Source: Mesaphorura yosii (Eukaryota; Arthropoda; Collembola; Poduromorpha; Tullbergiidae). From it: a stretch of 64,000 nucleotides of DNA. The stretch is from positions 1 to 64,000 of the forward strand of contig WIXG01000268.1 in NCBI GenBank assembly GCA_009869945.1, in the 5' to 3' direction. The notes under the pieces are model-generated. The model was not told the DNA's origin and ran no database searches. It worked only from the letters and a program-made list of their open reading frames with translations. This document shows positions 47,501 through 61,439 of this stretch, piece by piece (within the stretch, counting starts at the first letter, position 1; every line of letters begins with the position of its first letter). The translations under genes and the position numbers were made by a program.

Positions 47501-47774
47501 TAATAAATTGATGCCCGACGGAGATGTAGTCACCTGCCTTGCCACATCCTTGAGACTGCTGCGTGAATGGGAAGTGACCAAAGACGGGGTGCTCGGTCCC
47601 GATGCGGAAATCGGCCGTTTCGGTGGACGCGGTGCTCGTGAACGTAGACGTTGGCAGGAGCTTATCGCAGGCACGGCGATCCCAGTTCGCTGGCAGCACA
47701 ATGGTGACACGATGGAAGTACACCTTGCCGTTGGTGGCTTCGTTCAGGAATTGGGATGCTGAGGTGAAGATTGC
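32529..47774 (-). CDS. CLCA-family protein (calcium-activated chloride channel regulator type), 5' end incomplete
   Basis: Ten assigned exons: 47774-47384, 45631-45469, 44477-44223, 42213-42081, 41221-40883, 38514-38280, 38091-38006, 35875-35617, 35448-35200, 34126-32529. They join in phase to 1235 codons. Order: CLCA N-terminal domain (GKVYFHRVTIVLPANWD, GCGKAGDYI), protease motif region (IIHEWAKLRYGVF), Cys-rich CSPC-type part (SVKKFCDGTNHNSGAP...MCKQKS), VWA domain, beta-sandwich (LLDNGNGDPDITQGDGIYSKY), fibronectin-III-like region, one TM helix (IIAIILGVVAFIVLVVAIILICVCC) and a ~240-residue tail. CLCA proteins normally self-cleave via HExxH and bind metal in the VWA MIDAS. Here both motifs are degraded (HEWAK; EETGN). 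The tail has PPAY and ends ITMV, a class I PDZ-ligand pattern. The N-terminal signal exon is not identified with confidence. Confidence 0.88.
35876..38005. other. CLCA intron, 2.1 kb
   Basis: Non-coding by my reading. Like the other long introns of this gene (38515-40882, 41222-42080, 42214-44222, 44478-45468, 45632-47383, 34127-35199) it holds only short open frames and simple words such as ATGC/GGCA runs. No nested gene is supported. Confidence 0.5.
42564..42579. repeat. GGAA microsatellite
   Basis: Four exact GGAA units in a CLCA intron. Confidence 0.8.
45165..45188. repeat. AGACTG hexamer repeat
   Basis: Four exact AGACTG units in a CLCA intron. Confidence 0.85.
47432..47455 (-). repeat. 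Coding poly-glycine repeat in CLCA
   Basis: CCN triplets on the plus strand encode a run of eight glycines in the first assigned CLCA exon, shortly before the protease motif. It lies in a segment that differs from the compact form usual in the family, so it is probably a surface loop. Confidence 0.75.
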
Positions 47775-50201
47775 CTGCAAGACAGAAATAAAGACACGCT
47801 CGAGATTAGATAAGAAGACCCAAATTGATTACAATTTACAATGCACCGTGGTAAGATGATATTAAATGGTTCACTTCCTTATAAGCAGACAAGTTACGGT
47901 ATTTGGTACCAAGAATAGCTTCACTTAACGTTAACTCGGCTTCACTTGACTAGCAGCAGGAGACAATAAATTGTGCTTGCATGAGTGGCAAAAATGCGGC
48001 AATGCAACAAGTGCGATAAGAATCACTGGTCACAAAATCACAATTCAGTTACTCGGAAATCGGGTTTTCGCAATCTACAATCTTGTACTAACCACATGAC
48101 GTATCAGTGGACGTGAGTTAGAGATTCGAGACATGACAGCAACGGCGACGAACAATTCGCAATAACATTGTATCGTAATGTAGTGCTTATCTCCGAGCAG
48201 CATCAATCCATGAATGATCAACTCATAGTCTGCACTTCTACTACGCCGGGCTGACATGCGTGAGAAAACAGTCAAATCATCCTTCAGATTCATTCTTTGA
48301 ATCTTTGCTAGTGCGGTGATCATAATTCAGGATTTGATTGATAAGCTCCCAATAATCGCAGCGCAGCGGCAACAGCAGTGGCGTTTGTTCACGTTTGCCA
48401 AAATATTTGCGGCCCATTGCTGCCAGACCAGCTCATAGCTTTGCATTGCATGGGCAGAGCATTTGGCGTTGGCACGCATTTATTCGCAATTAGGCACGAA
48501 TCTTTTGTGACGTAAACGATGGCGATTATGAGCAGAGCAGGACAAATTATGTCGATTGCATGCCTGCCCGCCTGAAAATATGCCAATTGGTCAATTGTGC
48601 CATTATAAAATGTAAATACAAATACACGACCACGGCACGGCTTGAGTGAGGCACGCAATAAATGCATTTTGAATTCTTGGCGTCGTGTGATTAAAAACGG
48701 ACACCTTTTTTGGATTTTGTGGTTCTTGATTAAAATTACATGCTACAAACGCAAACATGCACGCTACGCGCATTTAGCAGCGGTTGGCTTGTTCTAATTC
48801 TTGCCCTGGCCGCTCTAATTACGAGAATTGTGAATTCAATCGAGTCGATCGGCGGCGGCTCGCCCAACGCAATGTATCGCAATTCACGTACGCGTACGCA
48901 TTGAAAGGGACAAGCGAGTTTTGATTTCTAAAGCCCTGAAGTGTCAAAGCAATTAATTATGCCCACTTTTATCTACAATTATTCAAACCCACTGCACCGG
49001 CCATCGGCCATTAGTCAAGAGTACGCGTAAGCGAACGCTTACGTGTCCGTGGAATGCAAATGCAAATGAGTATCACCAATCATAATTTATGGCTCTTGCC
49101 CCAGAATCGGAATGGATTCATAAATTCCAATTTCACGCCACGCCACGCTCGGATTCAGCATCAGCTCGCAGTGATTATGCGAGCCCATTTCGTAGTCTGT
49201 AAATCTGAGATCAACGACTCGCGCTTCGCCGTCTCGGATGAATATTTACGGAGTAGATTATTAAACTGTTTAATACGCCATAAATTCATATAATTTTTAT
49301 GTCTAATTCCCGTCGTAGTCGCATATCTGAGACCGTGGCCGTGGTTCAGCCGCATGCATGCATCACATCATCATTATTCTGGGTATATTTTATTATCATC
49401 GCCTTAATCACGGACGAGATGGACAGACGGACCAGACCCGGCCAGGCCACAAATCTTGCTCATAAACATCATGCATGCACTCATGCATACGCGTCAGCGT
49501 CAGCCGCAAGTACTCATAAGGCACTTGCTAGGTTTTGTTTTGAGTCGAAAAAGTGGGCTGGAAATTATTATTAAAGAGAGAAATGACTACAGAACTCGAC
49601 TCGAACTTAAAGTTTTGATGGATTGTTGGCTTCAAGCCCCTTTCAGACTAGAATTATTATTTTTTAAGGCTATAAAATGTTAGAAATTACGCCGTGCACA
49701 GATCGCATGAGAAATTACGCTCCAGTACGAGAAAGTATGAAGCAAGGCAGGCAATGGCATTTTCATACTCGCAACTCGCATTGCGTACATTTTAAAATTA
49801 TAGTATAGCACAAATCTTTATTTTCCCACCTTTTGCCCTTTCTTTTTTATATTTATGATTTTCGAAGAATTTCTCAAGTCTCAGGGTTCGAATCCAAGCC
49901 AGAGCCAGAGTCTCATCTCAACCTGCACTGCGCCTGGGATAAATTATACAGTTCAATGCTGTGGTAATGAGAAATTTCCATTTGTGGAGTTGGACGGAGC
50001 GAAGGATTCATTTTACTTTGCATTTTACTGTTCTGCTTTACGATTCATTTCATTACTTCGGCTCGCATCGTAGCCTGGCTATAATCTTAAAATAAATTAT
50101 ATTTATGCCCGTGTTGAGTGCTGGCTTCAATTTCTTGGCCTGCCTAATCACGCCACGCTGCGCAGCTGAGGAGCTAGGACGCAGCAGGCTGCTTTCTCAG
50201 A

Positions 50202-50241
50202 TTTGCAATTTGCTGTTTGCAATTTGCTGTTTGCAATTTGC
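50202..50241. repeat. 14-bp tandem repeat TTTGCAATTTGCTG
   Basis: Two exact units (50202-50215, 50216-50229) and most of a third. Confidence 0.8.
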
Positions 50242-52382
50242 ATTTTGCTGTGTTCGGTGCTTCTGCTGAGTTGATGCGTAATGCCTTTTCTGGGTCACTT
50301 GTAACGCGTTTGGCCTGTGCGTAAGGCTCAGGCATATTTTAGCCCGCCTGCCTGGTTTGGCGTAGCGGATTTGAATGCGAGCAGATTTTTTGCGTCTAAA
50401 ATTTTTCTCATAACGATAATAATGGACGGACGGGGAAAGGCAACGCATTCGCATATCTGCAAAGAAGATGCGAAACTCGAAACAGACGCAGACGTATGAA
50501 ATAATATTATTATAGCCGTGCGCCAGCCGTAAAAGGCTGGAAAGCCAAAAAGATCAGCAAAGGCTTTAAAATGGGTGGCGTGGCAAAAGAATTCACTTCA
50601 GCGTGGCAAAGCCAAAGCCAAAGCCAAAGCAGCAGAACAACAACAAAAGACAATAATTCCGTAAAATGAAATAAAATCCATTCTTCTATTTCGAGAGTCC
50701 TCGTTTCGAATTCGTACTTATATTGGAATTTAAATGGAAAGATGAAATCTTTGCAATGCCTTTGCATTGCGTTGCAATAACTTTATCAAGAAATCATAAT
50801 ATTATAAACGTAATAAGGCGAAGGAGGGCAGACGCAGAATACAATAAAATAAAAGACAAGGCAGGGCAAAGCAAAAGTTTTCCATTGTTTTGCATTCGGA
50901 TTCAATTTTATATGCCTTTGTTCTTCGCTGAGTCGGGCTCGAGTCGATTGAGCGCCCGCCGAGCGGGAGAGCTTCACACCGTGACTCAAAATTCGATCCT
51001 GGACTTGTTGACGAGCGATTGATGACGATGACTTTCACATACCTGCATTTAGAAACTGAAGTGAACTCCAAATTCCAAAAAGGTAATTAAGAAAATGAGA
51101 TCCTGAAGTACTTTTAATCGCCTTTCTCACCTCTGGACTCATTACACAGTGAAAAGGTATTCATAATCCTTTTGTGTACTTGCTTTTGGCTATTAATAAC
51201 GCTTTGTGTACTTAACGTCTAATGACTTTACCCTTTTTTGTCGCCATCGCCCGCGTATTCGTCTTGGCCTTGGACGCATTCTGCACAGACTCTTGAGGAG
51301 ATCAAAAGATAAGAATCTCTCACCGAGACAAAACAGAGCACAACAAAAGTGTTGTTGTTACACGAAAAAAATTACTTGGCTCATTATCTCTCACTTGAGC
51401 CTTTTTTGCGTTTGCCTCCTTTTCATTTATTTACATAACAATAACAAAAGAGGATCAGTGATCCTTTGCTTGCCTTGTCTTGCCTTGCTTTCTAGCGTGG
51501 CATGACACGACTCGACTCGGTTTCGTTCCATCAAGAGAAAGGCCTCAACATGTACAGACTGAGGCACTTTTGTCCACGTGCTCATTAAGGAATCTATTAA
51601 AAGAGGCTCAAGTCACAGAAACAAAAGCGAAGGAATGCAACAAAACTCAAAACGTGATCTCAGTCGCAGCGCAGTGAGTCACAGTACGCGGGCGGCGCAA
51701 TAATAAATCATGAATTGATTGATACACTTTTATTTTAAATTGAGCCCAGTAAATGGTAAATGGGAATGAATTGGAATGACTAGACTCGTACAAAGACGCG
51801 GACGCGGGATGATGATGCGGAAAAGTTACAGCTACGACATAGAAATCCAATCCAATATGTGGTCCACTTCTCAGTCAGTCAGAACGGGAATGGCAATGGC
51901 GAAGCAGTTGGAGATTTCTCGACTCGAATCCGTTTTGACGTCGAGTTTTGATCAAGTTATCTCAATTATCGATCTCGAATTGCATTGCGGGGCTTGCATT
52001 GAATTGGAATACAATCGTAATCAAAGCAGTACGAGAGGAGAGTGGTAATAATAATTTTTTGATCCAGATTCGAGATACGGGAAGCAGAAGATCCTCAAAT
52101 ACCCCAAGCAGTGGTCAAATACAAGAAAAGGAAGCCTCGGACGCTTTTTGATCTATATCACTTTCCATCACTCTGTGTGTTTGTGTTGTGTATAAAGTGG
52201 AGAATTCGAATTTCTTCGTAGAAATGCATCCCTTCAAGGGTAATTCCTGATTATAATGATTCGAGCGCATCCCCGGCCCAAATGAACCGTACGATTGCTA
52301 ATGATAACATAGGAAGGCCAGGCAAAGGGTTAAACCACAACTCGAGATTCGAGATTCCCAATTTATGAATAATAATTTACTT

Positions 52383-52402
52383 TGCCTGCCTGCCTGCCTG
52401 CC
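52383..52402. repeat. TGCC microsatellite
   Basis: Five exact TGCC units. Confidence 0.85.
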
Positions 52403-55400
52403 TGGCTGCCACGCAATGGCATGCCATGCCATGTGAACCGGACCATCTGCTGGCTCGCAGACTCACATCACACCGGGAAAGGCGAAAGTCATAGCAGAGC
52501 AGAGTAGAGCCCCGTTCTTACTTCTATTCCACGTACCAGTGTGTGTGGATTGTGGAAATGACAATAATGAATTATGTCAGTCAAAATGATATTCTCTCAT
52601 TATTCGGTGCTGTTGTGGTTGTGAGTCATTATTTTTAATATATGAATGGGACATACTACAGAGCAGCCTAGCACAGAGCTCCTCCACGCCAGGCCACGCC
52701 ACACCACAGCAACTGCGCTCCATACCACAAAAATCAATAGACACTTGATTATGTAGTATGAATGATCGTTTGTTCCCAGTGCACTGCACATTGCACTGTG
52801 CGAAGGCTCAAGACATAAGAAAAACTTGCTCCACATTATTAATAATCAATCATAGTCACTACGATTAGTCAAGTCACTGTTCTTGTTCTTGGTTCTTGAG
52901 CTTGGGTTAGAAAAACCGGATTTTTGAGACAAAATCAAACCGAACCAAGCCATCGAGCATGCGAGCGCGAGCATGTATGCATGAGATTGAACGACTCCAG
53001 CGCGTAGCGTTATTGGATCCGACAAGGCAACAATCATGCTGGCCTGCTTGCCATGAAACCGCAGCCTTAACAGGCGGAGAAAACAAAAATTTCAGTTTAA
53101 GATTACATAATAATTTATCATGTTAAACACAACATGCGACAATGTAAATACTCGCTGACGCGAGTACGGTGGCTGGCTGGTTTCTCCTCCTGCACGAAAG
53201 AACCGAGTAATAATGCAGTAATTGAGCACTGAACCAGAAAATTTAAACCAAATCCATGAAAACCCAATTTTCTTAATCGGTTCAGCAGAAGCAGAAAAGA
53301 CGTCGTCGTCGTGGGCGGACGTGCATAACAATTCGTAATTCGGTAAAGTGGGTTCGGTTCAAAAATCGAAGGCAAAGCATAAATTCAGTACGCACGCATG
53401 TGAATTTTCAATTAAAATGCTTACTTTCCCATCGCTGTCTCGACCGCGCAGCTCAACGCGCGATTAATGCGATGAGCCGGAAAATATGGCACTGCATTGC
53501 TCATGAGCACGGATTTAATTAAACGCAATGAGCAATGATCTCAACCGGGCCGGCCGTGCAAGAAAAATACCGAAGCGAAAGCAAACTGGCTAACTCGCCA
53601 CTGGCCGTAGCGCTGTTTTAAGCGTACGAAGTACGATGCTGCTGATGCTGGAGGGGTCACTCGAGTTGAAATTCTTGATAGGCTACGTTTCCATCTGCTC
53701 TGCCGTGCCGAGATGCACTTGTGCCCGTGTCTTTTGGGTGTGGAATTACATTTTACATGAAAAAATCCACGACTAACTTACAAACAGGATTTTCTTTATG
53801 TTACGTTGTGCAGAGTTGTGTGCGTAGCACATAAATTACAAATACAATCACACACTTGTACGATCAGCTTACAAGCTACAAGAGAACAAGCTACACGCGT
53901 TATTAACGCTCATGTCTGCGATGCCTTTGCTTCACGAGGATACACAACACATTATTAAGTCTTGCTGTATGATTACTCTTCTCTGAAGTGAAGGAGATGC
54001 GAGTTTGCTTTTGTCTCACATCATCGTGGCAATAAAATCATTACCGGTTGAGTTCCAATCTTTTGACATTTTATAACTTTTACCGTCACGACTTGGCTCG
54101 GCCGGCCAGTTATTATTTGCATTGTGCAATCGTTGCGTTGCGAGTTGCGACTCGTCATTCATTTCGCCATCGCCATCTCCATCTACATTTCGCGTAGGGT
54201 TAAATATAATACGCGTCCACGTCTCGTCCATGTACAAAGTCACTAATCAAACATGCATAAATTAACTTGCCAGGCCAAGTCAGAGCAAGATTCGAGATTC
54301 CTTCGTGTTCGCGTACCTCTACACGAATTTAAGGTATAAAAATTGTACAAAAGTGGGAAAGGGAAGGAGGAATTTATGGTGCTCAATTTCAACATTCACT
54401 CTTTACTTTGATGGATGAAAGCGAGCGCAGACCAACTCGTAATCACGAACCAAAGCGTAAGCGTACGCGTACCTTTGCCTCACCTTTGCACTTTCCGTAG
54501 GTGGAATTTAAAGACAAGGACAAGAATTAGGAAAATACAAAATGTACAATTATTAATTACAGCATGTCTTGGCTTGGCACTGGCACACGCATCGCATTGA
54601 AATGTCAAGCCAAGCCCAGGCCGCTAATGCGAATATGAACTCGAAACCACGCATTAACGTAATTAAAGGCACCCACCAAAAGCGCCCGTGGACACTTGAG
54701 GTCAAATCGACCTATTTTATTGCACAATGGCTGCTCTGTGATTAAAATTACGAACAACGATTGCGATTGCAATCACATTCCTAGTCGTAATTACCGAGGC
54801 GGACTGCAAATATTTATCTCTCACACGACCACGAGTTACGTAGAAAGAGCGAATGCGAATGAGAATAAGAACATAAATTTTCTTTATACGATTTCAGAGC
54901 AGAAATGTGAAGAGAAAAAAGTGAGATTAAAATATGTAAAATGCAAAATGAGCCACAAAGCCCTAAAGGGCATTGGGCATGACATACGTGCGAGTCGCGA
55001 GTTCACGTCTCCGACCCGGCCTGGGCTGGCCGGGCTTAAAACACTTACGCGATACGACAAGCCAAGTGATATTTACTTTGAATTAGTAAACCACGTAATA
55101 AAATAAAATAAAAGCGAGTTTGATGTGTGATGAAAGTGAATACTTTTGTCTCGACTCATCGCACAACAAGAAAAGTACATTTGCGTTTGGCGTTTTCTTG
55201 GATTTGGGAATTTGATATTTCGCATTTTACATTTTGCATTTTGCAAGATTTTTACAAAAATGCAGCTGCCTGCCTGCCAACTCAGCCAGGCCAGTCATAA
55301 ACTTATATGTGGGCAGCTCGGCTCAGGTACCACTGCAATTTGTCATTCTTACAATCACGAAGTAAGTACAAATCTACAAATTCTACACTTTACAATCTTG

Positions 55401-55933
55401 TACCTTTGACTCTGCCTTTGCCAGTGACTCATAATAAAATTCTGTAATTTTGTTTACTGTGCTCGGCTTCGATAATTTTATGGTGTTTGTTATTTGATCA
55501 GTGTTTTGTGTTTGGCAGGCTGTAGCTGAGGCTGGGATGTGTACGTGATTACTTTAATATGATTAACAATGCATCCACGCATTAGCCTGTTGTTTGTAAT
55601 GTAAATTGACTCTTGTTCTTGTCAATCCAGCAAGTAAAGCATTAGCAGCGTAGCAGGTCATGTCCTTTGTAATATTTTTCAGTTCATTACAAAAACCAAG
55701 ACAAGCCAAAAACTTTCGCTGTCTTGCCAAGTCAAGCCAAGCCAAACCAGCAAATGAGAAAAGTAAACACGATACGAATTACGAGTTGCGGGTTTACGGG
55801 CAGGCCGGGCAGGCATCATAAAATTATATAATTGCTAATGGACATTGGATAAATGCTGGGCATGAATGCATGCATGCTTGCTTGCATGTTCCGACTTATA
55901 CGGGCAGGGCCGGTCGATCCATGGAGCCGTGCA

Positions 55934-55953
55934 GCAATGCAATGCAATGCAAT
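55934..55953. repeat. GCAAT pentamer repeat
   Basis: Four exact GCAAT units, followed by degenerate GGCAAT and AATAAT words. Confidence 0.8.
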
Positions 55954-58618
55954 CGGCAATGGCAATAATAATAATGTAATCATAATCATCGTATAATCAT
56001 AATGGTCAACAACCTTGTTTTTTTTCGTTGATTCCATTGTGCTGGCTGAGAACATGTCTTGGATAAATAATAAACAAACCAGCGAGCAGCGAATCTTTGT
56101 GGACCGTAAAACGTTTAGCGTGTTAAACGAGTTTCCGAGCTTGTTCACTTGTTAGCCATTTGCTTGTAAATTCAAATTCAATCGGCTTTTAATGCGTTGA
56201 GGGGCTTGTAATGAATGCTTGCTGCCCTGCCTGCGCCGGGCGCGCCTGTACCACGCCATGCCGGTAAGCGCTGCCTAAAAGCGCGAAATTCTAATTCGAC
56301 CCGATTCATCTTCGCGTTTGTTCATAATATTTAGACATTTAAACTACACTTCTTCCGAGAATAGCAACAACAATACGGTGTCCATCCATCCATAAATTAT
56401 TACCATTTATCACTCTGGCTGACATTCTCATTCAATTACAGAAAAGTGCAGGCATTTGCAATGTCTTTTGCATTTTCGCAGTGGTAGCGGTCAACTGCCA
56501 TCAACTTGACGCGATTCCAAGTGGGTCTGTTGTGTGGCACGACAATGACAAGTGCGACACGAACACGACACAACACGCTAAATGCTAAATACTGAAATGC
56601 GAAATGCGATTTACTGTAATCTGACTGCCATGCCGTGCCGTGGCATGACTGATCAACGGTTTCTACAGCAGAATAACAATTACGCGTACTTATTCAAATG
56701 CGCGCAGTCGTCGCGCACTGGCTGACAGATTCATTGGAGAGAATGATTATGATTAAGATTAAAAAGATTACTATTAATAAGCGAGGAGGAAGGCAACGGG
56801 AGAAGAAAAGCTTTTAAGAAAGATGAAAAGTTCACGAAGAAGTCGTGGATAAAGTGGACTCAGTGGACCATAATGCACGAGGACGATACAAATAGGAGTC
56901 AAGTCAAGTTGATGTAGAGACAGAGGAAGAAAATAATAATACGCACAAAATGAGGAAAAGATGCAAAACGCAATACGCAACGCAACACAGCAAAAAATGA
57001 GTTTCTGAGGAGATGCGCTGCGCGATGATGAAATTGTACTTAGTCCATGGAAGCCACGCTGCAGTGCAGTGCGGAGAAGAATATTTATTTTATGAAATGA
57101 GTGACATTACACAAAAGAAGAAACCAGCAAAGCCACGGCCACGCAAAAGTCTGAAACTTCTTCTATCCGAGTCGGACGGCTTCAGAGTCAAGTCAAGTCA
57201 AAAAGAAGTCAAGTCTACGAGTCTTCATCTTGTCTTGTCTGCCTGAATTCAAATAAATCATCCTTTTCTGTACTCTTTGCTGCTGTTTCTCAGTTCCTCG
57301 TTTCTGCCTCCACTCAAATCTTAAATGCATATTTCATATACTGGCAGTCGTGGAAATTGTTTATCCAACGCGAGAAAGGAAAGCAAAGTCAAAGCCAAAG
57401 CCCAGCAAACGCGAACAGGAAAGCACAACTTCAAAGTTAATAGTCAAAGTTGAAAGTTCAGCGCTTAGGGTTCAGAAGAATTCGTACGCTCACGCACAAA
57501 ATGAAGACGTTCGGAAATTTTATAATGAAATGTAAAGAAAGTCGCACGCAGAAAAAATGCATTTGTATTTGTGGTTTGGTTTTGTGATTTTGTGGGCTTT
57601 CTTCCAGAGAAACGAATGCAATTGCAAATGCAACGTGCGTACATCGCAAATTGCATCGCATTTTGGGGCACGTTGAGACTAAAAAAAGCTGAGACTGCAA
57701 CGCGTCTCAAGACAGGCAGTCGAGAAATAGATTAATTACAAGAGGAAGATCATAAATCATCCTCGTCTTCATCTTCAGCTGTTCCTGGCGTGTCTGGCAA
57801 TTGTGGCTACCGCCAACAAAGCAATTCCGCTTCTACCTGAGACATGAGACGATTCTTCCCATTTAAATGCTCAATGCTCGATGCGCCACAAGCAAACATG
57901 TCACGCCAAAGCTAAAGCGAAAATCCTGGTAATTATGACATTGACATTGCACTTGAATTGAATGTGGACATGAGACGATAAAATGAATCGAATCCACTGC
58001 ACTGCTACTGTCGTGATCGCTTAATGAGTGCTTCTGCTCATGTGCTCATGGCTCATGCTTACTGCATTCAAATTATGCATTGCACATGATGCGATGCGGT
58101 GATGAGATTTTCTGAACTGATAATTCGTCCATTTGCCGTTTCTCACAATTTACATTCACAGCGCAGCGATCAGATAATCTGCATTACAGTAATCTAAATT
58201 ATGGCCTGCGAGTATGGCGTTACGTTGTTACGTAAGAATTGTAGTGTGCGTGTATGGGAAATGTCAAAGTCAAAGAACTGCTCCTTAAATCTGTGTCTGT
58301 GTGAATTGCGCTAGGAAAAGATGTGATTTGAGATTTGCAGATTGCTTCCTCGTAATTTGCCGAATTCGCGTTTTCAATTCACATACGCAAAATTGAATTA
58401 TGCTCATTTGCTCATGTGTTCATTGTGAATGCGTATGCGTTTGCGGGTCAACCGCAAGATGCGCATGATTATTAGCATTACGGACGTGCACCACGATTCG
58501 ATTGTCATGGTCTTGGCTTAGCTTGGTCGTGGTCGTGGCCACAAATTCCATACACGTCCCTATTTTGCTTGTGATTCGAATTCTGTCATTTCATGCTTGT
58601 GTTATGCATAAACATTCA

Positions 58619-58642
58619 ATTACGATTACGATTACGATTACG
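58619..58642. repeat. ATTACG hexamer repeat
   Basis: Four exact ATTACG units. Confidence 0.85.
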
Positions 58643-61439
58643 AATTTCGCGTGATTACGACGTGGATTTGAATGCCTGACCACAAAATCCCGTATGTCAC
58701 TTTGTAATAACATAATTGGCCCGAACCGTAAGTTGGTTTTGAGCCTGTCGTTTTTGTGGCAGGCAGTAGCAGCCATTCATAATAAACTCATTATTGCGAG
58801 AGCATAAATGACGAGTAACTGTTCACGTTCATGCTGATGCTTATGAGTATGCAGATGAAATACGTGTCAATAAGAAGGCGAATACGAACGCGTAAGCGTA
58901 ATCATAACAAATAACAAAAGCAGTGCAGCATAAATTAAAATTCGATCTGCTCATCTCGGATCTTGAATCTCATTCTCGTCAATGTTTGTTTAATGCTCGA
59001 ATCGTCCAAGAATAACAATGCCAAGTGGCAATATTGTACGACAACAATACTCAGCATGTGCACGGCACTAATATTACAGATTTGTTGGCTCCTGCTGGTG
59101 CGCCATGCCAGTTTTCTCATAAAACGAAGCAGCAGGGTCCAAGACAAGGCTCAAGCTTCAAGTTGGTCTTGCGCTTGAGTTTACGCAGTACAGCACAGCC
59201 ACAGCCACTTAACTGAAATTAAATTGCAATAACCGAGCAGTCGTGGTCATGTTGACTGTGCATTGCGTTGCGTTCGAGATTCTCAATCACAATGATAAAA
59301 ATGATTTGTACTGCGTGCGCGTAAGAAAAAGAAAGAAGATAAGCCGTCGATTGTGGATGTGGATTTCGACTGGTCATCGTGAATATGCAAAAAGTGCACG
59401 CACTCGCATCGCCTTGTGGCATGTGGCTTGACTTGGGTCGTCGGATAATAAAAATAAAACGGCATGAAATTTTTAAATGGCCAGATTATCAGCTTCGTCT
59501 CCTGATTGTTATTGTTATTACAGAGCTACATATTTGATAATGAAAAGTTCACTGATCACTGAAAACTTCTGAGGCAGCGTGAACCGTGAGCAGAGTCTTA
59601 ACGTCTTAAGAGTCAAGGTTATGCCTGCCTCGTGCACTTCTGCACTTGTACCCGAATAAATAAATACCTACGCCGCGCAGCCGCGTTCTTGTAAGCCGAA
59701 AAGATGAGCAGTCATTAAGAGCACGACACGAGTCATGACGTGCAGACTGCAGACGCAAACAGCACGGCACGGCACAGAAAAATGAAGTCTCGTCATAAAT
59801 TGTCGACTTATCGCGTCTTCAGGTCCTCGAGTGTCGACTCGCATCGCTTCCTTATCAATTTAGAGTTGTTAACCGCCGATTTTCAGAAACTGCACAAATA
59901 TTTGCTTAACGTTAACGGCTATGTAACTACTCTGCCCATCGCCTTCTTCAAATTAGCCTGCCATTCACCATTCGCATTCGCATTCTGAGGTTAAGTGTCT
60001 TGTTGAATTTAAATTGTTTTGACGTGTGCTCAGCTCAGCTCAGCTACGACCTTTTGAGGCTTTTCTCACTTGTAAAGTGCAGGAATTTGAATTTACTCGC
60101 ACCTGCACTATTACAGCACGGGTACAAGACACGATCGCCGTGTAATGCCTAATAAAAAGTGACAATGACAAGCTGCGAGTACGCGACTCGACGTGCTGTG
60201 CTGTTATTTGCATACTTCTACTTCTACTAATTGTCGTCATAATTTTTCACCTCCTGACTTCCACGCAGCGCAGCGCGAACTCCTGCCAGGCACATTTGCA
60301 ATATTCTGTCGTGTCCTGCCGGCCGTGTCGCGTCGAGTCGGACGAGTTACGAGCATGAATGAATGAACTGCGCCGAGCGATGGTCATTCAGCTATTCTGT
60401 AGCCTACCAGTGCATTGCAGTGCAGTAAAAGTAACCCACACCCAAAGTGCAGCTCAATTTGCAAAGTGTCACATTGGGCCATGAACCATAATCATTTATA
60501 ATCCCCACTTAGCAAGCATGGCATAACAGCCATTTAAATACCCATAACAATAAATGGCCGACCACGGACTGCGGTGGGTGCAGATACAGTCCAAATATGG
60601 AACATAGCTGCATGGCAGGACCAGGCAGGGCACGGCACGGCACAATGGAAGTGTGTAAGTGTGACTAATTCACCACGGCGGCAGGCTGGACTCATGCAGA
60701 TTTTATGAGTCGGGTCAGTCAGGCTGCTTAAATACATGGAAAGTGATAGCATTGACGGAGAGCCACACAGCCGTCGTCTTAAATTGAATTTCCAGTTCAA
60801 TACTCCGAAGATTCGCTTAAAGACGCTGCTGGTTTAAACAAAATCGGTGATTTATTCAGGACAACATAAAACTACTTACAGCTTACTATTTGTAATGAGC
60901 TTTGACTCGATTTGGCTTTGCTTGGCTTAAATGAGATTTTAATAACGCAGTTCCAAGCAAAGTCCTGCGATTCCTCGCAGAGTGGAACCAATTCATTAAT
61001 ACACTCCCTGTGTTATGGTTGAGCCTCCCTGACTTCATTTTTTGTATAATAAATGGCCAACGGTATAAGCATTACTTTTACTGGTGTAATCTGTACTTAA
61101 CTTACATGCCTAAGACGAAAGAGCAAGTCGCAAGTGTGAAGTGAAATTCGTACAAGAATGTGAACATACTCGCATTTTCTCATCTCATAAAAAACAAAAG
61201 CTCAGGTTTCCTTAAAGCACGACGCACGAGTAATCCCTTAAATCAAATACTACTTCGAGTCGACCACGAGCGAGAATGGGCCACTTTCTCGCGCCAGAGA
61301 GCATCTTCCTCGGTCTTGGAATTCTTACTTTGCCTTGCGTGTTGCGTTGCGTGTCTGGACCACATCTCTTGCAACGGTCAACTCCCAGGCCGAAACACCT
61401 CATTATTAAAAGTGTGTTAACTAAGCCATTATCTTGTAC

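Larger units (their letters stand above)
47775..61439. other. Long non-coding stretch upstream of the assigned CLCA exons
   Basis: 13.7 kb with no supported gene on either strand. Open frames are short and unrelated to known families. The DNA is rich in short near-repeats (GCAAT, AAAGCC, TGCC, GGCAC, ATTACG, GTCAA). If the candidate exon at 61440-61573 belongs to CLCA, this is its first long intron. Confidence 0.5.

Noticed and set aside
49883-49894. GGGTTCGAATCC, resembling a tRNA B box
   Set aside because: The flanks do not form a T-stem or acceptor stem, and no A box lies upstream.
56774-56980. Minus-strand frame with a signal-like N terminus (MRIAFCIFSSFCAYYYF)
   Set aside because: Hydrophobic by composition only. 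No donor keeps a CLCA-like continuation and no domain follows.
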